64,000 bases of DNA from Caldilineaceae bacterium SB0661_bin_32 (GTDB lineage Bacteria > Chloroflexota > Anaerolineae > Caldilineales > Caldilineaceae): the NCBI GenBank assembly GCA_009841235.1, contig VXMH01000019.1, positions 1 to 64,000 on the forward strand, in the 5' to 3' direction. Made by a program: the position numbers and the translations under genes. Each line of letters starts with the position of its first letter. Positions within the stretch are counted from its first letter, which is position 1. A model generated the notes under the pieces. That model was not told the DNA's origin. It saw only the letters and a list, made by a program, of their open reading frames with translations, and made no database searches. Positions 51,915 to 60,278 of this stretch are shown here, piece after piece.

Positions 51915-52028
51915 CATTTTCCGGTCACTCACCATGGCATCCAGACTGGCGTCTCCCAGCATATCAATGGCTTCCTCAGCGTAGATCAGCATATCCACAA
52001 GGCTAACTTGGTCATCCCGTTTGGTCAT
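51915..52028 (-). pseudogene. Truncated HEPN (DUF86-like) toxin
   Basis: Starting at ATG 52028, 38 residues read like the start of a DUF86-type HEPN toxin (DDQVSLVDMLIYAEEAIDML, then MVSDRKM). After that the frame changes to unrelated sequence (GQRPFRCRSA...) and continues antisense to the DUF2085 gene. The RxxxxH RNase motif is absent. The start overlaps the antitoxin stop by 17 bases, the usual MNT-HEPN order, so the toxin was lost by deletion or rearrangement. Confidence 0.65.
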
Positions 52029-52338
52029 ACACCGCCTCCGCCGAACCGAGTATCTCCGCACGGAGCAGCCAGTTCCGGTTGCTTTCGATTCCCCGGAAGG
52101 TATGCAAATCCACTTGCCGGCCCAAAATCTCTGACAATTCTTCACCAATTGTGATAAAGGCCAACCCCACCCGTGCATCTGGCTCGAATTCCACCAAGAC
52201 ATCCACATCGCTGTCGGGCGCAAAATCGTCTCGCAACACCGAACCAAACAGTGCCAACCGGCGGATACGGTTGCGCTGGCAGAACGCGGCGATCTTCACT
52301 GTTGGAATTTCGATTCGTGCGTTCAACGATGTACTCAT
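52012..52338 (-). CDS. MNT-domain nucleotidyltransferase antitoxin
   Basis: A 108-residue minimal nucleotidyltransferase. The active motif is LFGSVLRDDFAPDSDVDVLV (GS-x9-DxD, about residues 31-50) with the later VEFEPDA. MNT proteins paired with HEPN toxins AMPylate or neutralise them. The partner toxin downstream is truncated. It lies next to an IS3-type remnant, so the locus looks degenerate though this ORF is intact. Confidence 0.85.
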   Translation of the reverse strand: MSTSLNARIEIPTVKIAAFCQRNRIRRLALFGSVLRDDFAPDSDVDVLVEFEPDARVGLAFITIGEELSEILGRQVDLHTFRGIESNRNWLLRAEILGSAEAVYDQTG

Positions 52339-52399
52339 GCGAATATGCGGGATTTGAACAGGGGATCCAGTGTCCCGCCCCCGATGTTAGTACCACCGG

Positions 52400-52601
52400 T
52401 TATGTTAGTCCGACAAGGGCTGGAACAGGGTCGGCAGGCAAGAGGGCCTCAGCCCCTGTGCTGCTCTCGGCTATTGCCACCTCAGCCTCTCTGAGCTTGT
52501 TGATCACCTGCTCCGGCGTATGTCTCCTCTTGGCCGTTTCCCCCCTTTCTACGGCCCTATTCTAACATACTACCTGGACCAGCTTTTGGGGGCAGGTCAA
52601 C
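52400..52601 (-). mobile_element. IS3-family (IS407-like) remnant
   Basis: Minus strand: a terminal sequence TTGACCTGCCCCCAAAAGCT at 52582-52601 resembles the IS407-group inverted repeat. Some 40 bases on, a frame reads TAKRRHTPEQVINKLREAEV then AIAESST and ends in TAA at 52400; this is the OrfA N terminus. The normal ATG is ACG, and the rest of OrfA, all of OrfB and the right end are missing. Confidence 0.7.
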
Positions 52602-52672
52602 TGCCGCGTTCTGGTATCCGGATGCAATCGAGAAATGTGCCAGCGGCAAGTACATAAACCGGCTTCTCTTCC

Positions 52673-53620
52673 TCAATAGTTGGCGATCAGCAGTTCGGTA
52701 ATGGGGCCTCGTTTCGCCCCGTTACTGTTGATCCGGCGGCTTGCGGAAACTTTGTGTATGCTGAACCCTGCATAGAGATCTTGAAAAAAGCTGTCTTGCG
52801 GATTCTCGTTATGCGGGTCGGAATTGCTTAGCATCAGCTTTGCGCCCGCATTTCCCAACTCCTGGTAGAAATGCGCCAGCCGCCTCTGTTCATTGTCGTC
52901 AAAAGGACTCTTGTAGAAAGAGTTGAAGTTGGCGGTCTTGCTGATCGGTCGGTATGGAGGATCCATATAGACAAAAGTATTCTCGTCTACGAAGTTTCTA
53001 CATGAAGTGAAGTCCCCAAACCGGACCTCCGTGTTCTGAAGTGAATGCGACACCGAACGCAAATTCGCGGCGTCGCATATTCCGGGATTGCGGTAGTTGC
53101 CGTGTGGAACGTTGAATTCGCCGCGCGAATTAACCCGGTAGAGGCCATTGAAACAGGTGCGATTCAGAAAGATCAAACGAGCAACGTGCGCCGTTTCGTC
53201 CTCGTCTGCGGCGCGCTGACCCAGGGAACGCCCGCAGTTGAACTGTTCCCTCGTTGCGTAGTAGAACTGCTTCCGCCCGGCCATGTCCAGGACAAGGTAA
53301 TTGCGCCTGATCTCCTCCAGTCGCTCAACCAGTAGCTCGACTTGCTGTTTGATCGTGCGATATGCCAGGACAAGGTCTTCATTCATATCCGAGATGTAGA
53401 ATTCGCGCACATTGAAATGGTTTGCGATCTGAAAAAAGACCGCGCCTCCACCGATAAAGGGTTCGGCATACTTTGTAAGGCTTCCTTCCCACAGACCGGC
53501 AGGCAACCGTTGTCCAATCTGTCCCAGCAGCTGCCCTTTGCCGCCAGCCCACTTGAGAAAAGGTTTGGCCCTTCTGCCATGCTCAGGCGCAATAGGAAAC
53601 TGTAACTGTTTTGGGTGCAT
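52673..53620 (-). CDS. D12-class adenine-N6 DNA methyltransferase (Dam/DpnM-like)
   Basis: A 315-residue enzyme that methylates adenine, probably in GATC by family. Motifs: KPFLKWAGGKGQLLGQI (about residue 20), EPFIGGGAVFFQIANHF (motif I, SAM binding), IYISDMNEDLVLAYR, and TFVYMDPPYRPISKTA (DPPY catalytic motif IV). No restriction endonuclease gene is adjacent, so it may be solitary or the remains of a restriction-modification system. ATG 53620 is preferred because MHPKQLQ leads straight into the conserved core. IS3 remnant just downstream. Confidence 0.88.
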   Translation of the reverse strand: MHPKQLQFPIAPEHGRRAKPFLKWAGGKGQLLGQIGQRLPAGLWEGSLTKYAEPFIGGGAVFFQIANHFNVREFYISDMNEDLVLAYRTIKQQVELLVERLEEIRRNYLVLDMAGRKQFYYATREQFNCGRSLGQRAADEDETAHVARLIFLNRTCFNGLYRVNSRGEFNVPHGNYRNPGICDAANLRSVSHSLQNTEVRFGDFTSCRNFVDENTFVYMDPPYRPISKTANFNSFYKSPFDDNEQRRLAHFYQELGNAGAKLMLSNSDPHNENPQDSFFQDLYAGFSIHKVSASRRINSNGAKRGPITELLIANY

Positions 53621-53713
53621 TCCAAACGTGCCCGGGTGTACTCTGGAGGATGAGTGAGTGTCCTTCCACTCTCCCACACGCGATCGGCCATTTCAACTGC
53701 TTCCGGCTGCCCC

Positions 53714-55882
53714 TTACGCAGGGCACACCGTTACTTCATCGCTCATAACCCGCCCCTCTTCCACCACCAGGGCGATTCCTCCGCTATCAAGCATGCTGTC
53801 GGTCACGTCGAAAAGAGGCCCTTCGAGATCGTCGATGCAACCTCGCAGCCGGTCCCCCTCCACGCGTAGTGCAAAGGTGTGCTTCTCACCGTAGTTCCAT
53901 GGAAAATCTGCTTCGGCCAATACGGTGTCTCCATCCAGGGCCCGCACGACCCGGGCAACACCGCGTCCCTCCTCCGAACGGCTGAGCAACAGGGCATAGT
54001 AGCGCCGCATCCCTTGCACTCTTGCCGCGATGCCGGCCGAACTGCACAGGTGAAGCGTAATTTCCGACTTCACCTCGTAGGCGCGCCACTCTCTGGTTCC
54101 CGTCGACAGAAGGCCGCGGCCCCTGTTCTGAACAAGCCGGAACGATTCCGGCCACCAGAAGTCGTAACTGTCCACGCCGTTGACCCAGGCCCGCCTCCAC
54201 ATCTGGGGGATAGACGTTCCCAGGCGCCGTCTGTCAAGAGGCGCGTCCGGACGCGTAAACGTCACATCCGGTTCGCCTTTCCAGGTGAGGTAGTCCAGAT
54301 AGATCGTGCCTTGTGTTCGTTCGTCGCTCTGGACGGCCACCCCGATTTCGGCAATAGGCTCATTCCCTTCCCCATCCACCGTCCAGTTGAATGTATGGTT
54401 GGCGCCCGGCTCAAGCCTTTGGGATGGCCCGGCCTCCAGGGTCAGCTGATCGTCTTGCGACCGGTAGCGGCGCAGATACAGATTCGCGTCCACGGCGCGT
54501 TCGTTTCCGGGATCCGCTTCAACTGCGGCTGAAACCGTCTGTCCGGGATAGATTGAGGGGGAAGCCAGCAGGCCGTATCCGCGCTGCTCGAAGTAGACTG
54601 CCGTCTCTTTGGAGGGGATAAAGGTGTGGGTGGCGGCCCGTGCCGGGCGCCCCGCGGCCACGCCATTGAACCTGAGCGCAAGGCTGCGGCCGCCCGACCG
54701 GCTGTGACCGGCCACGTTTTCGAGCGTCAGTGTGCCGCGGCTGTCTACGCTTTCGTCGGCCATGAAACCCTGTACCGAGCCGGGCAGCTCAAAATGGTAG
54801 CGGGCGCCGTCCTTGGGGGCGTGGGCCGGCGCCTGCGACATGGCGCGACCGATGTTGGCCACGTTGAGGCTTTCCGTAACGGCGTCGGTTACAGCCCTTC
54901 CCCCGTCGGCGGTTGGCAGATAGAGGCGGTCTGACAGCGGACCGCGGAAGTCGGGGCCGTCTTCAAGTCCGGCCAGCCCGTTCTTGATTCCCAGCAGACA
55001 GCCGACATTTCCGGAATTGCAGTCCGTGTCCCAGCCGCTTGTATTGACGATCATCAGCGACTTCTGGAAGCTGTCCTCTCCGTGAAGCAGGGCGTGAATG
55101 ATCAGGGCGTGATTGGGGACCATGTGGCAGTTTCCGCCAAACTTGTCGTAGCCGAAATTGGCGGCGATCTCCTCTCGCGTCGCCCTCCAGTCGTCTCCGT
55201 GGCGGGCGTGCCACTCCCGAATCTGGCTGATCATTGCGCGAATGAGGGAGTCCTCTGGTATGACCGACAGACCGGTATCGATCAACGCCTGGATGTCCGA
55301 TTCGACAAATGCTTGTGCCTCCATGGCCGCCAGCACCTGCGCCCCGTGAATGGCGGCGCCGTCGTGAGAGACGCTTGCCGCCCGCCGCGCCAGGTCGGCG
55401 GCAAGCTCCGGGTCGCCCGGGGCAACCATGGCCCAACCATCGATGAAAATCTGGGCCCCGATCTGTTCGGCGACCACCTGGCCGTTCAGAGCCATTGAAC
55501 CGCTGTCGGGAGCGGGGATGCCCTCTTTGAGGCGCAGATAGGCGGTATGTTCCGTAGAGTTTCCCATCCCGCCCCACCACAGGATCGTGCGCTCTTCAAT
55601 AATGTAGTTCAGCCAGCTCTGACCGATCTGCGCTGCCGTGACCGCCCGGCTATTGCCATAGTCGGGTAAGGCGCGCAAAAAGGTGAATGTGCCGGAGATG
55701 TCATCGTCAGTAACGATGAGCGGCACGTCCAGGTGCTCGTGCACGTAGTAGTTGATCTCGCCGAACTGGTCGTTCAGCATCTCATATGTCCAGCCCTCGA
55801 AGGGCCGGCCCAGATAGACGCCGATCAACTTGCCCAGTACGCCGGCGTAAACTCTCTCTGAATAATCGCTTGGAATGGACAT
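53714..55882 (-). CDS. ADP-ribosylglycohydrolase fused to carbohydrate-type domains
   Basis: A 722-residue protein. Residues about 5-330 form the ADP-ribosylglycohydrolase fold with metal motifs PLIVTDDDISGTFTFLRAL (near residue 54) and NTSGWDTDCNSGNVGCLLG (about 287). The remaining 390 residues are two beta-sandwich regions with YLDYLTWKGEPD, likely carbohydrate binding. ATG 55882 has GGAG upstream; an ATG at 55984 overlaps the LRR stop in an ATGA string and could couple the two. No catalytic partner is seen. Function is by fold only. Confidence 0.85.
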   Translation of the reverse strand: MSIPSDYSERVYAGVLGKLIGVYLGRPFEGWTYEMLNDQFGEINYYVHEHLDVPLIVTDDDISGTFTFLRALPDYGNSRAVTAAQIGQSWLNYIIEERTILWWGGMGNSTEHTAYLRLKEGIPAPDSGSMALNGQVVAEQIGAQIFIDGWAMVAPGDPELAADLARRAASVSHDGAAIHGAQVLAAMEAQAFVESDIQALIDTGLSVIPEDSLIRAMISQIREWHARHGDDWRATREEIAANFGYDKFGGNCHMVPNHALIIHALLHGEDSFQKSLMIVNTSGWDTDCNSGNVGCLLGIKNGLAGLEDGPDFRGPLSDRLYLPTADGGRAVTDAVTESLNVANIGRAMSQAPAHAPKDGARYHFELPGSVQGFMADESVDSRGTLTLENVAGHSRSGGRSLALRFNGVAAGRPARAATHTFIPSKETAVYFEQRGYGLLASPSIYPGQTVSAAVEADPGNERAVDANLYLRRYRSQDDQLTLEAGPSQRLEPGANHTFNWTVDGEGNEPIAEIGVAVQSDERTQGTIYLDYLTWKGEPDVTFTRPDAPLDRRRLGTSIPQMWRRAWVNGVDSYDFWWPESFRLVQNRGRGLLSTGTREWRAYEVKSEITLHLCSSAGIAARVQGMRRYYALLLSRSEEGRGVARVVRALDGDTVLAEADFPWNYGEKHTFALRVEGDRLRGCIDDLEGPLFDVTDSMLDSGGIALVVEEGRVMSDEVTVCPA

Positions 55883-55980
55883 CTGTCTGCTCCCGGATTG
55901 CATACGTTTCACTTTATCGAAGCACTGGCGGACGGTTGCTTCATGCTTGACAGCGAGTCCCGATTGGCGGCCCATCTGCC

Positions 55981-57855
55981 TCATTCGCAGAAGGGCAATT
56001 GAGTCTCGGGAAGGTCATTGGTACTGACTTGATTGAGGCTCCGGGGAAGACACCCGTCGAACGAGTTTCCGGCCAGGCGCAGGGTCCGCAAATTGACAGT
56101 TGCGCCGAGTTCCTCGGGAACCGTCCCCGACAAGCTGTTGTCGCCGAGACCCAGCTCTCTCAGACTCGCCATTTCTCCCAGCTCAGCGGGAATCTCCCCG
56201 CTCAGCAGGTTGCCGCCAAGCAGCAAGGACCGCAAGTCATCCAGCGCGCCCAGCTCCGCGGGTATTTCCCCGGTCAGCCTGTTCGCTGCAAGGCTCAACT
56301 GCCTGAGGTTTTCCAGAGCGCTCAGTTCGGGTGGAATTGCGCCCGTCAGTTCATTGTCGTTCAGGCGCAATTCTTTCAAATCATGCAGGCCTCCCAGCAA
56401 GGAAGGGATCTCTCCAGTCAACTGGTTGCCGTCCAGACGGAGCCGGTGCAGCTTGGCCAGGGCGCCCAGTTCTTGGGGAATTTCTCCGGTGAGCCGGTTG
56501 CCGTGAAGATGCAGCCATTCAAGGTCCGCCAGTTTACCCACACCGCTCGGAATTGCCCCGGTCAACTGGTTTCCCTGAAGGTCCAGCCCCTCCAGGAAGG
56601 AGAGATTGCTTAGCTCCGGCGGTATCTTACCTGTCAACCGGTTGTCTGCCAGCCCCAGCTCCCGCAATCTGCTGAGGCCGGTGAGCTCGACCGGAATCCC
56701 GCCCACCAGCCGATTGTCGTTGAGCCGCAGCCATTCCAGGCTGGATAGCGCGCTGAACGCAACCGGTATGGGTTGGGAAAGTCTGTTGTCGGAGAGATCA
56801 AGTTCACGCAGTTTTGCCAGCTTGCTCAGCTCGGTGGGAATCGGGCCCGTAAGGCCGTTTCCGTCAAGTCGCAGCCATTCCATGTTGGTGAGAGCGCCCA
56901 GCTCGGCAGGGATCGATCCGGTAAGATCGTTGTTGAAGAGATGCAGCCATTCCAGGTTCTTGAGATTGCCCAGCTCAGGCGGAATAACACCGCTGAGGTG
57001 GTTCTCCTGAAGGCCCAACCCCTCCAGGTTCTGGAGCAAGCCCAGCTCTACCGGGATTTCACCTTCCAAATGGTTGCCGTCGAGACGAAACCACTCCACA
57101 CTGGATAGCCCTCCCAGCTCGGCGGGAATACTACCTGTCAACTGGTTCCTGTAGAGGCCCAGCCCCACCAGGTTAACGAGTTCGCCTAGTGTCTGCGGAA
57201 CCGTGCCCGTCAATCGGTTGCCGTCCAGGCGCAGCCATTCCAGCTCGGTAAGCGCGCCGAGTTCGCTCGGAATAGCTCCTGTCAGATGATTCTCGTGCAG
57301 GCCCAGTCCCTGCAATGCCGCGAGCGCGCCCAGCTCAGCCGGGATTTCTCCGCTCAACCGGTTGTCATACAGCCACAGCCATTCAAGATTGGCCAGCCTG
57401 CCAAGCTCGGCCGGAATCTCGCCCGAAAGACGGTTTCCGTGAAGCCAGAGTCCCTCCAAATTGGAGAGCGACCCCAGTGCAGGCGGCAGCTTGCCCGTCA
57501 GTCCTATGCCATTAAGCCGCACCTCCGTGACCCGTAGCGGCGCCTCCTCCATGTCGATGCTTACACCTTCCCACTCTTCTATCGGGGTTTGCGCGCTCCA
57601 ATTCAGTGAGACGTCCCCGGCCAACTCATCTCTGATTCCCAGTAGAGTTACGCAGTCGGCAACGAGGTCGGCGTTCTCTTGCGGGCTCGTTACAGTGATC
57701 CCGTTGGAACACAGTGCAGTCTCCAGCTGACCGCCCGTGAAATCGCATCCTGTCGCCAGAAGGGAAGCCAGCGCCGCCAAAAGAACTGCCTGGATTGGCT
57801 TGGCTGACAATATGACTCTGGTAAAAGGAATTCCAGGTCCAGGCATTTCGCGCAC
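55981..57855 (-). CDS. Leucine-rich-repeat lipoprotein, plant-type repeats
   Basis: A 624-residue lipoprotein with a lipobox signal (ALASLLATGCDF) and about twenty 24-residue leucine-rich repeats, residues about 110-600. The consensus LxxLxLxxNxLtGeIPxeLGxL is the plant-specific LRR class. The first eight repeats alternate between EGL and EWL at the start, indicating a 48-residue super-repeat. The repeats fold as a solenoid for protein or sugar binding, outside the cell. The gene overlaps the downstream gene's upstream ATG by 4 bases. Recent amplification is suggested by DNA-level similarity of repeats. Confidence 0.9.
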   Translation of the reverse strand: MREMPGPGIPFTRVILSAKPIQAVLLAALASLLATGCDFTGGQLETALCSNGITVTSPQENADLVADCVTLLGIRDELAGDVSLNWSAQTPIEEWEGVSIDMEEAPLRVTEVRLNGIGLTGKLPPALGSLSNLEGLWLHGNRLSGEIPAELGRLANLEWLWLYDNRLSGEIPAELGALAALQGLGLHENHLTGAIPSELGALTELEWLRLDGNRLTGTVPQTLGELVNLVGLGLYRNQLTGSIPAELGGLSSVEWFRLDGNHLEGEIPVELGLLQNLEGLGLQENHLSGVIPPELGNLKNLEWLHLFNNDLTGSIPAELGALTNMEWLRLDGNGLTGPIPTELSKLAKLRELDLSDNRLSQPIPVAFSALSSLEWLRLNDNRLVGGIPVELTGLSRLRELGLADNRLTGKIPPELSNLSFLEGLDLQGNQLTGAIPSGVGKLADLEWLHLHGNRLTGEIPQELGALAKLHRLRLDGNQLTGEIPSLLGGLHDLKELRLNDNELTGAIPPELSALENLRQLSLAANRLTGEIPAELGALDDLRSLLLGGNLLSGEIPAELGEMASLRELGLGDNSLSGTVPEELGATVNLRTLRLAGNSFDGCLPRSLNQVSTNDLPETQLPFCE

Positions 57856-58057
57856 AGTGGCGCCTCCGTGTTCGCTAGAAAGGAACGGAACTTCTGCTGG
57901 TCCAACAGAGAGTTCGAGTAGTCGGCATCGTAGGCCGGTGAGCCTGCTTCTTTCGAGTCAGAACTTTCGAAAGAAACGTCTCGACTGCATTACAGCCAGT
58001 TGTGCTTGTACCTGTCTGATTCGACTCTGTAGATTGTGCTTGCCGGAGGGGAGGAAT

Positions 58058-58813
58058 CTAATCGAAGTCAGGCCAGTAAAACTCCCGCTTGGTTGGATCA
58101 TCGTAGCCGTCCATCCATGAATTCTTGAGTCCCGGCGTACTGATGGCTGCCTCGACAATTGCTCGATTAAAGTCGCCCACCAGCTCATGCTGCAAATACT
58201 CGCCGACAGGCATCCACAGGCACTCGTCAATCTCCCAGTCGTCCCGCTCGATTGCATGGGTCAGCGGCGAGAGCCGGCAGATGAAATAGATGTCCGATTT
58301 ACCGTAGCGGTACCCATGCCAGTGCCGCCAGCAGATCACCGACTCGAACTTTGTCTTGACCCCTGTCTCCTCGAGAACCTCCCGCACAGCCGCCGCCGCC
58401 AGGTGCTCGCCGGGATGGAGTGCTCCCCCGGGCAGCTTATAGTAAGGCCTTGATGAGCTGCGATGCCTCTCTGATACGACCAATAGCTCCTGGCGCTCAT
58501 TGATTACGACGCCGCCAGCCCCAATATAGTGGGTTGCGTACCCGGGAACCAGGGCATCCTCCTGCAATCTGCGCACGAGTAGTACATAGTTTGGCTCAGT
58601 GTGGTGGAACTCGAATCCGGCCGCGGTGGCGATTGGAATGAAGGCGGCCCGCTCGATCGGCAGGTGCAGCCAGACGAGAAATCGACCGTCCTGGATCCAC
58701 TTCACCAGGGAAGAGGCGAGACCTTTTTCGAAGGCTGCAACATCCGTCGGCAGGTCTTCAGTGTTGATTTCTATGCCGTTGAACCGGTTGACTGCGTGCG
58801 GCAGGATTCTCAT
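58058..58813 (-). CDS. NUDT6-like Nudix hydrolase
   Basis: A 251-residue enzyme. Residues 1-95 form the pre-Nudix domain seen in NUDT6 (FGF-2 antisense protein), with EKGLASSLVKWIQDGRFLVW and HHTEPNYVLLVRR. The Nudix box is GGALHPGEHLAAAAVREVLE then ETGV (about residues 135-158). Nudix enzymes hydrolyse nucleoside diphosphates linked to other groups; substrate unknown. ATG 58813 is preceded by AAAGGTGA. The gap 57856-58057 shows no gene. Confidence 0.9.
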   Translation of the reverse strand: MRILPHAVNRFNGIEINTEDLPTDVAAFEKGLASSLVKWIQDGRFLVWLHLPIERAAFIPIATAAGFEFHHTEPNYVLLVRRLQEDALVPGYATHYIGAGGVVINERQELLVVSERHRSSSRPYYKLPGGALHPGEHLAAAAVREVLEETGVKTKFESVICWRHWHGYRYGKSDIYFICRLSPLTHAIERDDWEIDECLWMPVGEYLQHELVGDFNRAIVEAAISTPGLKNSWMDGYDDPTKREFYWPDFD

Positions 58814-59101
58814 CGGGTCACCTTTCGGGACTAACATCGCAATTGGCCCTGCGCCAGCGATATTCGACCTATTTTAGTCGCCCATCTACCACAAATCAAG
58901 TTAATGATAACGCATTCATCTATCTCACCGCCGTGCGGCACAGAGGAGAATTCTCTCTAATGTGCTATTCTGAATGTCTGCAAGAGGGAAGGGTCGCGTT
59001 TTCGCAGATCTGGCGCCTGTGGCCGGCAGTGCCGGCGCCCCACCGGCCATCCCTTTCCTGGACACCGTCAACCAGCGCAAATGACTTCAGGAGTGTAAGC
59101 C

Positions 59102-59860
59102 ATGTACACCACCGATCAATATGAGGGAATGCTTGCTGAAACTGTCGCCATGCGGGGGGCGAACGGCGACCGGGTCCTTGCCTACTGTGCCCGGCCCCTT
59201 GGCGCGGGACCCTTCCCTGGCATGGTCTTGATCCACCACATGCCCGGCTGGGACGAATGGTACCGCGAGGCGACGCGCAAGTTCGCCCATCACGGCTACG
59301 TCGCCATATCGCCGAATCTGTATGAACGTTCCGGGCACGGCGCGCCTGAAGACGTAGCGGCGGCCGTGCGCGCAGATGGCGGAGTTCCCGACGACCAGGC
59401 CGTCGTCGACCTGGAAGCGGCCATGCACTACCTGCGTGCCCTACCCTATGTGAACGGAAAAATCGGCGTATTCGGCACCTGTTCGGGCGGCAGGCACGCA
59501 GTGCTGGTTGCGAGCCGGGTGGCAGGGTTCGATGCGGTCGTAGACTGCTGGGGCGGCGGGGTCGTAATGCCTGCCGACCAGCTCACGCCCCGGAGGCCGG
59601 TCGCTCCCATCGACTACACCGCCGGCCTGGACTGCCCCGTCCTCGGTCTCTTTGGCGCCGAAGATCACAGCCCGACAACGGATGAAGTGGCGCTCCACGA
59701 AGAAGCGCTCAAGGAACACGGTAAAGAGTACGAATTCCACATGTATGAGGACGCCGGCCACGGCTTTTTCTACTACCACCGGCCCAACTACCGGCAGGCG
59801 CAGGCCGTGGACGGCTGGGAGAAAATTTGGACGTTCCTCGGCCGGAACCTGGCAGCCTGA
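59102..59860 (+). CDS. Dienelactone hydrolase family protein
   Basis: A 252-residue alpha/beta hydrolase. Motifs: LIHHMPGWDEWYREATRKFA, nucleophile loop VFGTCSGGRHAVL with Cys as nucleophile, GLFGAEDHSPT with Asp, and DAGHGFFYYHRP with His. Dienelactone hydrolases open ring lactones; other members act as general hydrolases. CAGGAG before the ATG. A small DUF6295 gene follows 58 bases later. Confidence 0.88.
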   Translation: MYTTDQYEGMLAETVAMRGANGDRVLAYCARPLGAGPFPGMVLIHHMPGWDEWYREATRKFAHHGYVAISPNLYERSGHGAPEDVAAAVRADGGVPDDQAVVDLEAAMHYLRALPYVNGKIGVFGTCSGGRHAVLVASRVAGFDAVVDCWGGGVVMPADQLTPRRPVAPIDYTAGLDCPVLGLFGAEDHSPTTDEVALHEEALKEHGKEYEFHMYEDAGHGFFYYHRPNYRQAQAVDGWEKIWTFLGRNLAA

Positions 59861-59918
59861 GCCGCGGACAGGGAGTCGGCAATACGTCGCAGCACCTCTT
59901 TCAAAGGAGGCCGAAGAA

Positions 59919-60182
59919 ATGTGTACGATGATAGTTCAGAAAGTCCCTCTCGAGGGGTTTGGCAAGGGCGCCGGCGGCTGGTTTGACATGGACCAGGCAA
60001 ACGTCAGCTGGGATCACCCCTTTCACGCGCCTGAGGAACACGCGCTCAACATCGACTTCGTCAACGATGCCTACGGGCCGGGCGCGCGCGTGGCGGTGGA
60101 GCTGAGCGTCGAGGGCGCCCGCCAACTGGTGGAGACGATTCAATCCGTCTTGGGGGAAGCAGAGGAAAGGGGGCTGATCTGA
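59919..60182 (+). CDS. DUF6295 family protein
   Basis: An 87-residue protein of the DUF6295 type. It opens MCTMIVQKVPLEGFGKGAGG, has a WFDMDQANVSWDHPFHAPEE segment and ends in a helix with EGARQLVETIQSVLGEAEER. Function is unknown. A strong ribosome-binding site AAAGGAGG lies 8 bases upstream. It is likely cotranscribed with the dienelactone hydrolase. Confidence 0.85.
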   Translation: MCTMIVQKVPLEGFGKGAGGWFDMDQANVSWDHPFHAPEEHALNIDFVNDAYGPGARVAVELSVEGARQLVETIQSVLGEAEERGLI

Positions 60183-60278
60183 GCTGTTCGGCCGGTCGAG
60201 CGGGCCGCCGGGCCGGAGAGCGGCTCCGTCCGGCTTGAATCCACGGCGGGGCGGCCGTCGATCGAGCCGGTGTGCCGT

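Noticed and set aside
56100..57500. Regular 72-bp units as CRISPR or a satellite
   Set aside because: They encode the leucine-rich repeats in one open frame.
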